This document shows, piece by piece, positions 23,222 to 36,786 of a stretch of 64,000 nt of DNA (its first letter is position 1; each line of letters opens with the position of its first letter). A model generated the notes under the pieces. It was given only the letters and a program-made list of their open reading frames with translations. It had not been told where the DNA came from and did not search any database. The stretch covers positions 135,132,096-135,196,095 of the forward strand of contig CM051455.1 in NCBI GenBank assembly GCA_028274465.1, written 5' to 3'. A program made the translations under genes and the position numbers. The stretch comes from Plantago ovata (Eukaryota; Streptophyta; Magnoliopsida; Lamiales; Plantaginaceae).

Positions 23222-26200
23222 AGGGACGTTTACAATTTAATTAATGTTTAGGTTCATTTCTTAAAGAATGGAACAATATTACATGCATATTACAAAAGAT
23301 TGGAAACTAATACATTTTTCCAGAGGGTTGATATTCTTGTTATCTTCACTTACTTTACCTATTCTTTTAATGCTACGTAAATTTAATTATACTCTTCATC
23401 TTATAATGTCTCGTTTGCCTAAGAAAACAAAGTGGTATAAAGTTATGGTTATTGGTCTCTGAAGTGAACTGAATTGAAATTTAAAAATTTGAATTAAACT
23501 GAATGCAGTTAAAGTATAAATTTAAGTATAAATTTGAACTGAAGTGGGCTAAACTTTATAAATTAGAATTCAACTAAATTTGATAAAAATGAATTTAAGG
23601 TCAAATCAATATGGCCAGCCGACTTCCAAACCTGAATTTCTACGAACATTTTTAAGACAAATCTTGAAGAATGAAGGGTATAAAAACATATTCGGAGCCT
23701 TGGAGGGATTAAGATAATCTATGTTTATAATCAAAGTATTAATGGATGGAGATTAATAGAATAAAACACGTGGTAGTGTACGTAGTGGGCTACATTATCG
23801 GCCCACCAACACTAATAATAATAATAGTATGATCTAGCCCACGCCATAACAGTGACTGTGAGCCGCCGAACTGAAACCCAAATCATGATTTCACTATTTG
23901 GCCCGCTTTCCACCTGTAGAACTCCTCTATTTTTTATTTGTTTTTTTTTAACATCGAATCTCACTACCATCTTTATCTCTGATCTCTTACATATTTTTTA
24001 CTACCTTATAATTTCAAATACACCTATATCAATCTTATCCCCGTCTGTCAGAATTCGAACCTCACGACCTCTCCTTACTACCGGAACTCTATTAATTGTT
24101 TTTACTCTTGTATGTGCCTTCTGTTCCATTTAAACTTCCTAAATTGATTTCTTTTACGAACTTTGATTATTAATTATTTATAAATTACATATGATTAATA
24201 TATAATAAAAATATATTTAATTTTATTTTATAATATATTTTTATTATATTTTTTTTATTGTGTAATTTAGAATCAATTTGTAATCCAAGTTCAAAATAAT
24301 CAAGCTTAGAATGGAACATAACAAGTTGTACTACATACGTCAAAGTATAATAAATTTTTTCCGTCTCAAAAAAGGGCAGTAAGTTATATATCTTATTTTA
24401 TTATAATAATGTTACAAATTTATTACTTTCCGAAAATTTATTTATAAAATTTTAAAGTTAAAGCATGTTCGATGTGGAGATATATGATTAGATATACCAT
24501 CAGGCCACGTCAAGATGAAAACAGGACTGGGGTAAAAGTAAAAAATAGAAACAAGGTTCTGAAGACAAGGTGGTTAGTGTTGGTTTAACTGAAAAGTGTA
24601 TTTTAAGATAGAGATGAAAATTACATGATGATTGGCTATGCATATACATTAGATAGGCTTTTTGTTATATTTGTAAGAACACAAATTAATTTGAGAAATG
24701 TAAGGTTAATAATTAACAAAGGAGCCAGTGTATGTATAATCATTAGAGTCGGTAGTGGTGTAAGAAACGTATTGGTCACGATCAACATGAAGAAGAAGCT
24801 GGTACCATGTGGTTGGCTATATTATAATCAATCTATCCAATCATATCCTCTAAAAACGACTATTGGAGTTGTAATGGTTGTAATGGTGGCGACAGAGCTG
24901 GAGTAGTAAAGAGTATATGGTTAAACTCGGCCGAAGTGTAAAATTTACTACTGTGGGAGAATTTGGTACTACAATTGTTTTAGTGTAAAAATTAGGACCA
25001 TATTTTCACTTGCTTTTGGACCATATAAGTGTTGATTGCTACAAGTAGTTGCACAGGTATTTTCACTCACTTCTTAATCCAATCTTGGGGAGACAAACTA
25101 GTTTCAATCACTTTGTGGGGAAAAAGATCAGTTTTACTCCCACTTTACTCCTCACACGGTTTGACCCAATTGAAACAAATATAATTATCCTTTTATGTAG
25201 TATGTAATATATTTTATTTGAATTCAACGACGATCGAACAAATGTGTAATTGTGAAACGGCACTACTCACTACTCATCCGTTTTTTTATTGGTTAGTTTA
25301 ATTTTAGAATGATTTTTTTAGAAAGATTGGTATAATGTGTGGTGTTTGGTTTTAATGACAGGGGCCACAATAAAGTTGTGAAATAGAAATCTGCCAAAAA
25401 AGTAAACGTAAACAATTTGAAGAAACGAACGATAAAGGAATACGTACAGAATCTAAAAAAACAAATAAGTGCATGATATTTCAGTTTTGAGTATTTTTAT
25501 AAAAAAATATCGTGGAGGTGTGGCCCGTGTTAGAAATGTCGTATACTAACAAATAAAAAATGTTTGTATTTTAGTCACATCCAATATTTGCAAAGACGTG
25601 TATGTTTCAGTCATCCGTAACAGACATTTAAAGGGTCGGATCTTAAATCAACAGTGAACTGTAAGTCCGTAAAATGTAAAATTATATATGTTGTTGGAGT
25701 AACTTGAATCTATTCCTAAAATTTTTAGTCTCATGAATTCGTACTAATTCGTACACAGTTTTTATCACAAATGTAAGGATAACACGTTCAAATAGAAACT
25801 AATGATGGATAATTGTCCAAAATGGGTGGAATAATGGTAGTAATAATTGATAAAATTAACAAGCTAACCACTTATCATCAAAGCTAGAGAAACAGGATAG
25901 AACAACAATTAATTACAATAATCATTAACATAACAAGCACCAAATTTCATCAAGCAAAAGTCTCCCTAATCTCATAATTCCGAATTACCACTCCAAAAAG
26001 AATTGCACACCGTGTGAGTTAGGCTCCAATGAGACATCACAAAAGAATAATAAGGGTAGGGACCCTAATTAAGGGGGGCCAGTACACCCCTATTAGGACA
26101 GAAGGGGGGCAGAAACTGTTCCATTAAGTCATCAAACAGACACTCCACAAAAGAGAAAAGGCCACTAGGAATAGTTTTATTCGTCACTTTTTGGTGTCTT

Positions 26201-27157
26201 GTGGAAGAGACTTTTTTTTTTCTCAACCTTCTTGGCCGATTTTGTTTCTTTAGTGTTAGTCTCTTTCCTGGTTGCCTTCAAATCCAAGCTCCTTTATTTT
26301 AGGGCGTCCATTGTCAAGAAAGCGTGGATCAATTTACTTAATCCTAAAAGTAAATTGAGGTACCATGATAAACTAGTTTTAGTGTATGAACTAGGAATTT
26401 CTTGTTAATTAGAATTAGGGTTTTGCTTTTTTATGATAAAATGTAGAGGTACCATGATGCTCTTGTTTCATTAGGTTTAACATTTTTGGTTTTTTTTGTT
26501 GTGTAAAATAACGAATATATATGTGGAAGGAAACTAGACATGTTTTGCAAGCTGTGTAACAATTGTCAAGGACAACAATTTAAATGGGCATCAACCATTA
26601 CTTATATATCTTACATTATAACTATATACTTATGGGCCCTATACTTATATTATAATTATATACTAGTCGAGATTTTAGAAAAATCAAGTCAATAACACTC
26701 ATCTCGGTCAACTACAAGTTACTTGCATTCCCTTACGGTTTTGGTTAGAGTTGAATTGCCAACTCATACCTTCTATAAAAAATGTAGTTCCTACAATTAA
26801 TGTTAATATATAGATAATTGTTCAAAGTTTGGTTGAATGGCGGGGTTGAGATGTTCACGGTTGCGTTTGTATGATGTGGGGAGCACAAAGTGCACCTCTT
26901 ATCTTATCCACTCTCTATACTATTTGTATATTATGTTCATTTATTAATAAAAATATATATTGCCAAATAAACACTAAAATTACTGATTTTCTCTTATTGA
27001 ATTAAGCTCTGCATAATTTTAAAGGAAATTAGAAGAAAGATAAAGAAAATGAGGGCAAATATTTTTCATGCGTTTGGTGTAAAGGAATTTTGGAAAATTA
27101 AGAAGAAACATGTACAAAAATGTGGAAAATAATTTGATTTTCCTTAAATACTTTCAT
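23222..27157. other. AT-rich intergenic region
   Basis: Nearly 4 kb with no convincing gene. Short frames (23,268; 23,852; 24,625; 26,199) lack family motifs and are AT-driven. No tRNA, long repeat or transposon terminus was identified. Confidence 0.55.
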
Positions 27158-28150
27158 GGGGCTTTCTATTCTCAGGTCGGCTTCGTACTGACCTGAGCAC
27201 AGGTCTTCGTCAGATAATTACCATGTGGCATTGAATTCAATCTTATCCGTTCGTTTCGGTTCAAAGCCATTTTACATGCAATTTTTGGTACGATATATTA
27301 AAAATTATTTCGTTAATAATAAAAAATTCACATAAAATATAAGTTGACCATGATGTCCTTCTATATAATTTTTTATATATATATTTCTTTAAATCAGATT
27401 TAAAATTATTTATAACCTTTATTAATTTTCTTTTAAATCACAATCAAATAATTTAATTAATCCAATTCAATTAAGCATAATATAAATCTTTATTCATCCA
27501 CCCCACCTACTGAATAGACATAATGAATTTCTTCATCAGGCTGAAGAACCCTAACCTATCGAGTTCTTCCTCACTATCATACCTGCAATGAATTTCTAGA
27601 CCTACTAAATAGGCGTAAGAGTCTTAATTCATGGAGAACTATCTTATGCGATATTCATCATATATTAAGGAGTTAGAGATCCAAGACATGGTGCAATGAT
27701 GATTAATTGATTACAAACAGAGGCGTTAATTTCCAGCCAGTTTATTGTGCAAAAGAAAAATAAATAGGTGCCCTGTTTTAATGAAAACAAAGGGGATGAT
27801 TTACTGTAATGTTGTTCTTCGATCTTGCCGTGTTTGTTGGTTTTTTGTGAACTCAAAAAGATCAAGAAAAACGATGGTGGATGACATTCACGAAATGATG
27901 TAGTGTTTTTTTTTTTTTTTTCCCTTGCTGTATAGTAATTATTTTTTATTTTGAATTTGGTTGGTTTAGATTATAAGTTGATAAATTTAAGACTATTATT
28001 TTAAGGGTAGAAAGGTGAAAATACATTATTCTACTAAAATTTAATAAATTATAATAAAATATATTAGATTGTACTTGTGCCACGTGGCAATCATCTAACA
28101 AGTATCTACATTTAGGTCGGTACGAACCTGACCTGAAAATATAAACCCCC
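27158..28150. mobile_element. MULE-type non-autonomous element (993 bp) with 9 bp TSD
   Basis: The left end ggggctttctattctcaggt and the inverted right end (gggggtttatattttcaggt) form an imperfect ~70 bp TIR that extends through tcgtac, gacct and an ACCATGTGGCA / GCCACGTGGCA block. Flanks are TACTTTCAT (27,149-27,157) and TACTTGCAT (28,151-28,159), an 8/9 direct repeat. TIR length and a 9 bp duplication are Mutator-like features. The interior is AT-rich with no transposase; a 66-codon minus-strand frame inside is not gene-like. Confidence 0.82.
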
Positions 28151-28159
28151 TACTTGCAT

Positions 28160-28918
28160 TTATCTTTGATTTCTTTTACCCCTCAAATTCAATGGAAAGT
28201 TGAAACATGCCTAGTTCGTTCAGTTGCAAAATGATGCTAACAAATATATTTCATCTTCTCCTCACTCGTTTAATTAATATCGTGGTAATGTTGACCTTCA
28301 AAACTTAATTATATGCTTCTGCAAATCATGTATAAAATAAACTACACTAAGAAAACCAACGAGGATGACATGCTTGAACCTAAAATGCGTGACGGTAACA
28401 AATGCAATTATAACCCTGCATCATTATAGCTATATAAGTAAACACACTATTTTAATTAGTTCAGACGGATCATTAAATGTGGTGACTAGGAAAAAAAGAA
28501 GTGCGGTCAAAATTGAAACTGTCTGTCTAAAATAAATAAAGTGAACGATTTTATTTGGAAGTCAAATTAAAATAGAATTCCCTCCAAAGATAATTTGAGA
28601 AAAAAGAGAGTGTTCTTGAGGGAGACGGATTTCGGTGTAAATGTGGTGTGGGGAAGATAGTGAGTCTTCTTGGCACAATTTAGTAGGACGTGAGTTCTCA
28701 AAGAAAGTGTGGAAGAAAGTCTTGGATTGGTCAAAAGGTGGACTACCCGTTAGGAAGCAATTCGTTGCCTTTTCTTGAAGCTCATGTAAATGCCGCACCT
28801 AAAAAGACAAAGGAGGCTCGGTAAGTCGTTTGGCATGGTACTTTATGGAACTTTAGCTTTGCAGGGAATGCCTTAGTGTACACCTGGTGCGAACACCATG
28901 TCAAGTAGTTGGGAAAAT
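28160..28918. other. Intergenic region with possible decayed transposon frame
   Basis: A minus-strand frame at 28,562-28,798 has more protein-like composition than its surroundings (MRHLHELQEKATNC and so on) but no recognised domain. Nothing else was identified. Confidence 0.35.
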
Positions 28919-28931
28919 AAATTGCATTGTT

Positions 28932-29048
28932 TTTTTTTTCTTTTTTAAATGGCTAAATTTTATTAACTTAAAACAGAGCATAAGAAATGCTCGGGAAAAT
29001 ACAATTAAGAAAAAACACAACCTCCCAACAAACGGGTGCCACAAACCA
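28932..29048 (-). mobile_element. 5'-truncated LINE tail, 117 bp, with 13 bp TSD
   Basis: A T-run at the left is the poly(A) of a minus-strand retroposon. The body reads, on the minus strand, cccgagcatttcttatgctc then ttaataaaat. It is flanked by perfect AAATTGCATTGTT repeats at 28,919-28,931 and 29,049-29,061. Related bodies occur at 51,210, 52,168 and 62,124, so this is a dispersed family. Confidence 0.85.
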
Positions 29049-29061
29049 AAATTGCATTGTT

Positions 29062-29800
29062 GGACGCGGCTCAAGGGAAAAGGAATGTTGAGACAGTACC
29101 ACAAAAGTGGAGTCGTGGTCTTTAGAACCTCTCTTGTGTTTGAATTCCGACGCTAAGGTTTCCTTGTTGTAACGTTGGTAGTTTCAGACTCGTGTGTAGT
29201 TGCTCGAGCAAGAGCATTGCTTGTGTTCCCCTTTTATTTATTAAATTTTTTAGCCGTTAAATAAAATTAAAAAAAATCAAGCGTTTTGAGCATGGGCGAA
29301 GGGAAGAAGAGCAGGGGTGGAGCACCACCCAAATTAAAAAAAAATAAAAATTATATTTATATGTTTTAAAATAAATGATACAACTAATAGTTTAAATAGA
29401 TGTTTTTCTAATAAAATAAAAAATAGTCCAACCCAACATATATTTTTCTCATGTGCAATCTTGTTAAATGGACTAATTTCATCAACGTTTGGCTAAATCT
29501 TAGTATTTGTTTGGGAAAAAATCTGTCGATGTTAAAAATATAGTATATATTGAAATTGAGCACCAAGTGTTAAAAAAATCCTAACTTCGTCCCTGATTTT
29601 GAAAATATCTCAATAGCAAAAGGCGGATCTTATTTGACCAAACTTGACCTGAACAATATCACATATTTTATTACATTAGCAACTCAACTTGAAACCAAGT
29701 GAAAATGTATTTAACCAACCCATACTCTCCATAGAAAGCATTTTACCATTACAACACAAGGAAGTCATATTTGGTCATTTAGACTTCTACCCTCTTAACA
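29062..29800. other. Intergenic region upstream of the NAC gene
   Basis: AT-rich, with no gene recognised. It leads into TA/CA-rich sequence at 29,805-29,860 that precedes the NAC 5'UTR. Confidence 0.5.
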
Positions 29801-29804
29801 ACAA

Positions 29805-29860
29805 GCTATATATATATATACACACGCACACATTGATGATCACTATATATATATTCTCTT
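29805..29860 (+). promoter_or_regulatory. Probable core promoter of the VND-type NAC gene
   Basis: Two TATA-like runs (about 29,809-29,822 and 29,844-29,855) lie just upstream of a pyrimidine-rich, leader-like region (29,860-30,425). This fits a promoter for the NAC gene at 31,515 if the leader is spliced. Confidence 0.45.
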
Positions 29861-30425
29861 GATCATCTCTCTACAACGTACTCAAACGGAGTAGTCTTTT
29901 TCTGCTACGGTGGTTGGCGGTGGTGGCACTTGCATGCCCACTCCACTCATCTTCTCTCTCTAAAAAATCTCCCTCATCAAAATCTTTGCCAACAATTTTG
30001 CTCACTTAATAGTGATAGTGAAACACAATCAAAATACTCAAATCTCTTACTTATATACAGAAACAAATCGATCCACCTACTAGAGTGTTCTCTTTGTTCA
30101 TCAGCCTCGAACCGGAAAGTCGGGTTTCTCGGAGATCCGACCCGACTATAACAAGAAGACATTGCGTGCAGTTAATCTCATACAGAAACGGTTAAGTGTT
30201 CAAGTCCCGAGGAGAACTTTGAGTTTGGGACATCATTAATTTTTTTCTTGTACTACTTTTGTTTCGGCTTCCTTCCTTGCCTTGTCTTTTAGTTGTCCGA
30301 TTCATCAACTTCCGCTGATCTTGGGATTCGGGTCGCAGCTTTCTACTTTTGGAAGGTCCGATCCATTTGAGCTTTGACCCGCATCTTGATCCATTGGATC
30401 AGTTGTGAGGGTTCATCATTTCAAG

Positions 30426-31480
<1,055 letters not shown>

Positions 31481-31514
31481 ATCTTGGTTTGAAATATATC
31501 ATTGAATATAATCG

Positions 31515-31778
31515 ATGAATAATACATTTTCGCAAGTTCCTCCTGGTTTCCGGTTCCATCCTACTGATGAAGAACTAGTAGACTATTATCTAAGGAGAAA
31601 AGTTGCTTCGCGACCCATTGATTTAGATGTGATCAAGGAAGTTGATCTTTACAGAATCGAGCCTTGGGATCTCCAAGGTGAGCGAATATATCCTACAATT
31701 TTATCAAAAGATTTATCCAAATGACAGGTCGATCATAAAGAATAAAAGAACACTAACTAAAAGTGTGTGTTCTGTTTC

Positions 31779-31809
<31 letters not shown>

Positions 31810-32880
31810 AAAGTGTGTGTTGAATTTGTTAGAGTTATGCAGAATAGGAACCGAGGAGCAAAACGAGTGGTATTTTTTCAGCCATAAAGATAAGAAATAT
31901 CCAACTGGCACGCGCACAAATAGAGCTACAGCAGCAGGGTTCTGGAAGGCCACTGGACGTGACAAGGCTATTTATTCGAAGCATGATTTAATCGGCATGA
32001 GGAAAACTTTGGTGTTTTATAAAGGAAGGGCTCCGAATGGACAGAAATCAGATTGGATTATGCATGAATACCGACTGGAAACAGAAGAAAATGGAGTCCC
32101 TCAGGTCTGTTTTAGGCGATTCCGTTCATGAATCACAAATTTCACATTTGTGTGCATTCGCAGTAACATTGATGATAGAAATGTTTAGTTCATATTATTG
32201 TGTGATAGACACGTCTCATTTAGTAGCCTACTATAAATGGTGGCAACCCTAGTTAACACAACCTTGTTTTCCAAAAATCACAGGAAGAAGGATGGGTTGT
32301 ATGTAGAGCCTTCAAGAAAAAAATGGCAACAATGCGAAAACTCAGCGAGCACGATTCGCCCATTTGGTACGATGATCAAGTCTCGCTTATGCCGGACATG
32401 GAATCACCAAGTCAGCAGAGTCCTCATTCGAATATTCTACACCGATACCCCTACATGAGCCCTAACTGCAAGAACCAGATGGAATCACAATATGGATTAA
32501 TCCAACAGGACCCTTTCCTCCAGCTTCCTCAGCTTGAGAGCCCGAAAATTCTCCAGGCCCGGAACAGCCCCATGTCTTCTATCGGGCCGGGCCCAAGCAA
32601 ACTGAACCCTGGAATGAGCCCTAAATTATCCGAACAACTCGACCAATCACATGATCAGAATCTGTTGACTGACTGGAGAGTCCTTGACAAGTTTGTGGCA
32701 TCACAACTTAGCCATGAACAGGAAAATGATCATGAGGCGTACAGGCCTGGCCTGGACGACAGTGAAGGCCCGGAGAACACTGTCATCAGAAATGCGAGCG
32801 TTCTGCAAGAAATGGGCCTGGAGAAAGCCCTGGGTTCGTCCTCCGGTTGCGAGATTAGTGATATATGGAAGTGTTCATGA
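31515..32880 (+). CDS. VND-type NAC domain transcription factor
   Basis: Three exons, 31,515-31,677, 31,833-32,104 and 32,284-32,880, encode 343 aa. The NAC domain (residues ~8-160) shows subdomain A ([20 protein letters not shown]), B ([16 protein letters not shown]), C ([33 protein letters not shown]), D ([30 protein letters not shown]) and E ([11 protein letters not shown]). Exon junctions fall at the usual NAC positions (WDLQ/ELC and PQ/EEGW). The C-terminus keeps the [11 protein letters not shown] and [14 protein letters not shown] motifs typical of VASCULAR-RELATED NAC-DOMAIN proteins (VND4-6 group by recollection). Such proteins are nuclear activators that switch on xylem vessel secondary wall and cell-death genes. 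All key motifs are present, so it looks functional. The exact VND orthologue cannot be set without a tree. Confidence 0.95.
31757..31821 (+). mobile_element. Poly(A)-only retroposon scar in NAC intron 1
   Basis: CTAAAAGTGTGTGTT occurs at 31,757-31,771 and again at 31,807-31,821, flanking ctgtttc plus a ~27 base A-run and a final g. A 15 bp perfect direct repeat around a poly(A) tail is the signature of LINE-mediated retroposition with extreme 5' truncation. The right copy ends 10 bases before the acceptor AG (31,831-31,832). Confidence 0.65.
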
Positions 32881-33289
32881 ACTGATCTTGAGCAAGATGC
32901 ATGGAATGTGTAAGTATATATGTTCTTGTTACAAATATATATACTTATATAAATTTGGATGTAAATACTAAAAAATCACATTGAAATTATACTAATTAAT
33001 GATCTGGAACATATACGTATGAATTTAGGATTATATGAATTAAGTTGAGAGGACATTTAGTGAATTCTTAAAATATAAATTTAAGTGATTTCTAGCTAGA
33101 TCTTTGAAGCTAGCATGACATATATATAAATGATGCATGCAGTTATATATAAAACAAAATTACTATACTACATTGTTTTGCTCCTAACAGGGAGTAATTG
33201 TTATGTTGATCTGTGGAATTTATACATTTATGAAATTGTATTATAATATACTTAACACTACTGATATATGATATACGTGTGGAAGGGAG
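32881..33289. other. NAC 3'UTR and downstream spacer
   Basis: AT-rich sequence after the NAC stop codon, with no further gene. A polyadenylation site is likely within the first ~150 bp (aataaa-like variants near 32,960), but none is definitive. Confidence 0.5.
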
Positions 33290-33440
33290 ATGAAGTGGTG
33301 AAGGAGAGGTGCAGAGTTTTGATTTCAAGTGGAGATATAAGGTGGTTTAGGTTTGAAGTTATAAGGTGATCGATTTAGAATATTTGTATAGAAGTAGTGT
33401 GAGAGTAGTTGTAATATTTGTCATTTCAAAACAATAAGAT
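33290..33440 (+). mobile_element. Degenerate tRNA-derived SINE copy
   Basis: Matches the SINE at 46,991 from gtgaaggagaggtgcagag through ataaggtggtttagg and to the conserved end gttgtaatatttgtc. The box B region is mutated (gttttgatttc), so it is an old copy. The 198 bp MITE lies directly at its 3' side. Confidence 0.65.
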
Positions 33441-33450
33441 TATAATTAGT

Positions 33451-33648
33451 AACTTCCTAAGGGGACTATTCATCGCGACATTTGACCACGTATAACTCCT
33501 AAATTACATTAGAAAAAATATAATAAGATTATATTATGAAATTAAATAAACTATATTTTCATAATCAACGTTTAATTTATATTGCTAAAGTTTAATTTAA
33601 AAGCTATACGTGGTTAAAGGTCGCGATGAATAGTCCCCTTAGGAAGTT
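33451..33648. mobile_element. 198 bp MITE with 44 bp TIRs
   Basis: aacttcctaaggggactatt at the left is mirrored by aatagtccccttaggaagtt at the right. The inverted repeats run 44 bp with about two mismatches, through catcgcgac and ccacgtata. The 110 bp centre is AT-rich and non-coding. Target duplication is not clear, so the superfamily is unassigned. Confidence 0.85.
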
Positions 33649-34189
33649 TTTAATAAAACGGTGGAACTATAATATTATTGGAGTAAATAAAATATTAGTG
33701 CAGGTTGTGACTGAATTATTTTCTGTTGTTTGTTCAATGTTCAAAATATTTTTAAAATGTATATAAAATTAAACGTATTTTTAATGTATTCGTATTTTAA
33801 TATTTCAAATTTTATCGTTTTTTTTCGTATTCGTTTCGTATCGTATTCGTATCGCGTATTCGTAATAGTGTGGCTGGATTTCGGTTATTTCGATCCCAAC
33901 TCTTTCTCTTTCGTCCATCTCTCAAAATAACGTTGCTTCAAAGGTGCTTTGCATGTGTTCTTTATGCAAAAAGTTTCCTCATCCTTTACCCGCAAGTATA
34001 CTCTACTTACTGTAGCTAGACCAATAATTATGTACTCCTTGAGGGGCCCTCTTGAAGCTTTAGCAATTCTTGAGTAATTAATGATATATTGAGAAGAATT
34101 AGGTACGTATAAGGGAAAAAATTAGGAGTAATAGGGAGATAAAAAGTGGTTGAAATTAGAGAGCCATAAAGCTGAGTTTTGTTTCGTTT

Positions 34190-35395
34190 CAGAATTGAGG
34201 TAGTGTTTACAAATTATTATTTCGGATTTTCTATCCCACTTTTCATGTTCCATTTTATGTCCCACTCTCTTACATAAGACATGTGGCAATATATTTTTAT
34301 TCATCTAAATTAATTACTTACTTAACTACACATTAATTAATTATAATTAAATAGGTTTAAAAAATGAAATGATACATCAATCTTCACATATGGCATGAAA
34401 TAAAACAAAACACATGCATGAACTACCACACAACTATCTCCATAAAATGGAACGATATGTGCTAGTAGTACTTTAATCATTTGCACTTCAAGGAATAAAT
34501 AAGACAATGGGCGCATTAGTATTCAGCTTGAAATTCCCCCAACTCCGTTGACTTTCACTGCTTCCTAGTTGTAGCATTTGCGCCTCCCTATACCGCTGCA
34601 GAAACTGACAAGAAAAACTGTGCGTACCAAGGTTCCAATTAATCTGCTCCTCGACCTTCATGTACATGCTTATTTCTACACTAACATCAACACCAACATG
34701 GTACAATACAATAACAATATTCTTTTCAATTCTCTTTAATCTTTATCCACCAAAACACACATATTTCAAGTAGCTAGAATCAATGGCAGAATGAGTCATA
34801 ATAAAATCCAACAGTACGACTACCAGACCCCAACTAATGATCAAAAGCTTATCACTTTAACCCATGGATCCTTATTAATGCAACAATATGAGTTCACAAA
34901 ATTTTAGTATATAAGTAGATTAATTAATTGCAATTGGTAACAAGAAATAAAATCTTGAATTATAATAAAATTTATAAACCTTGAAGATAACTACGAGATA
35001 AAACTTAAACATAAATTCAACATGCCTATAGTATTTTTTTTGAAACGAAACATGCCTATAGTATGATGATGGAGATTAGAGAATGTAAATTTTAGGAATT
35101 ATGATGGTTTTCATTTATAGGTTTATGGAAAATGTGAAGAAGCAGAACGGTGGTGGCCTGGAGGGAATGGTGGGAGGAAGATATGGCGCCAAGTGATAAA
35201 CGTGGTGAAAGAATTGGATACAACAATTTTCCTAATTATTAGGATGATTTAGAGATGGTTTAGTTGAAGAATTATTTAACTAGAGTTAAATTATGTGTAG
35301 TTAATAAGTTACTCTTGATAAATAAAAGTGGGACATCGAATGGGACATGAAAAAGTGGGATAAAAAATCCGCACCCAAATGTTGCTTAATTTCAA
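34190..35395. mobile_element. ~1.2 kb TIR element
   Basis: Left ggattttctatcccactttt...tgtcccactct (34,226 onward) is the inverse of agtgggacatcgaatgggac...aagtgggataaaaaatcc (35,326-35,382), an imperfect ~55 bp TIR. The outer limits, near 34,190 and 35,395, are uncertain. A minus-strand frame inside (34,488-34,706) ends WGNFKLNTNAPIV, which faintly resembles the RNase H start of plant LINEs (KLNTDAA), so a retroelement fragment may have been captured. No transposase was seen. Confidence 0.6.
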
Positions 35396-36557
35396 CTTTT
35401 ATTGTTTATATCAACACCCCATGTTTTTTATTAAAATCAGCTTTTAAAAAGTTTAAGCAAAATCAATCCATAATTGATTTTGATAATCATTTGCAAACAC
35501 TACATGGGTCTCAGAATTTTGGACCAAGAGGTTCTGAGCAATTAATTGGGGCAGCCGCACTTGATAAAACCAAGACACAACTTTGCTCCGTTCCATTTAT
35601 AATTATTTTTGTCTTACGTTTTTAAAACATTTTATTTTTTGTTTCTAAATCTAGATGTGCATGTTCAAAAAAAATTCAGCTATCAATGTGGCACGCATTT
35701 TATATGTTTGAAATCATATGAAAAATTATTTTATTTTTAAAATTCTTTTATTAGATAATTACTATATGCCATCTATAATGTTTTGAAAATTTTTTCAGAA
35801 AAATATCATGTCTTTAACTTAATTAGACCCACCTGAATTTTACACTGGGTGGTGGTGGTGTTGTTGGAGCTAGGTTTTGTGACCAATCACCGTGCAACTT
35901 ATACTGCAATTCCATAATGTTACATAGCTTATTATTTATAATATATTTACTAACACCACTGGTCAATTGATTTCAACTCTACGAGTTGGTAAAGTTACTA
36001 ATGGACTGCTCTATAAATCTATAAATGATTCTTTCTTCCTTTGAAAGTATACATGATTAATTCTTAATTTCATATGGATGAGTTCATGGAAAGAAATGTG
36101 CATCTCCGTAATATGAGTAGCATCATCAGTCATTATAAACATTTAACTATGAATCATTTCAATTTTATTTGATGTGATCCCCGAATTCTAATTACAAGGA
36201 GATAATGTGTTGAGATCTTGATATCTAGTTAAAAGGACTGATAATGTGTTGAGATCTTGACATCAAAATTGGTGTGTTCTTCGATAGTTCGTTTTAAAGC
36301 GCGCTAACTGGTCATCCTACGAACATCTGGCTCACATAAGATCTCAAAGGTGTTTAACATTGAACAAGGGAAGCAAGAATCATAGCAGGATTTTGGAGAA
36401 ATATCTCTATCTATCAACGTAAATCATACAACGATAATTTTGGTCATAGCAACGATACAACGATGAATCATACTAATATGTTGTAGTTAACAAGATATAG
36501 ACTTTGATAACTAAAACTCTAAGTGGAATAGAATTGTAGTCACTTGCTTATGTATTG
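35396..36557. other. Intergenic spacer
   Basis: AT-rich, with no gene. A ~28 bp segment, gataatgtgttgagatcttg, is directly repeated at about 36,200 and 36,240. Confidence 0.5.
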
Positions 36558-36786
36558 TACTTCTTCCATCGCGCCCAAAACTTCTCATTTTTGTTGACTT
36601 TTTCAAGCATATGTTTAATTTTAAATTAATCATAAATGGTACCAAAATAAAATATTTAAACTTATATTATGAAAGTGGAATTTCAAAATTATTTGTCCGG
36701 TGGAATTATGATTAATTCGAAGTTAAAAGTAGTCTAAAGAAAGTTTACAAAACAAAATGGAAGCCTGGGACGTGGCGGAGGATGTA
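36558..36786. mobile_element. Stowaway-like MITE, ~229 bp
   Basis: The left end tacttcttccatcgcgccca and the inverted right end tacatcctccgccacgtccc match the Stowaway consensus style (TACTCCCTCCGTCCC), with TA at each border. The interior is AT-rich and non-coding. Confidence 0.65.
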
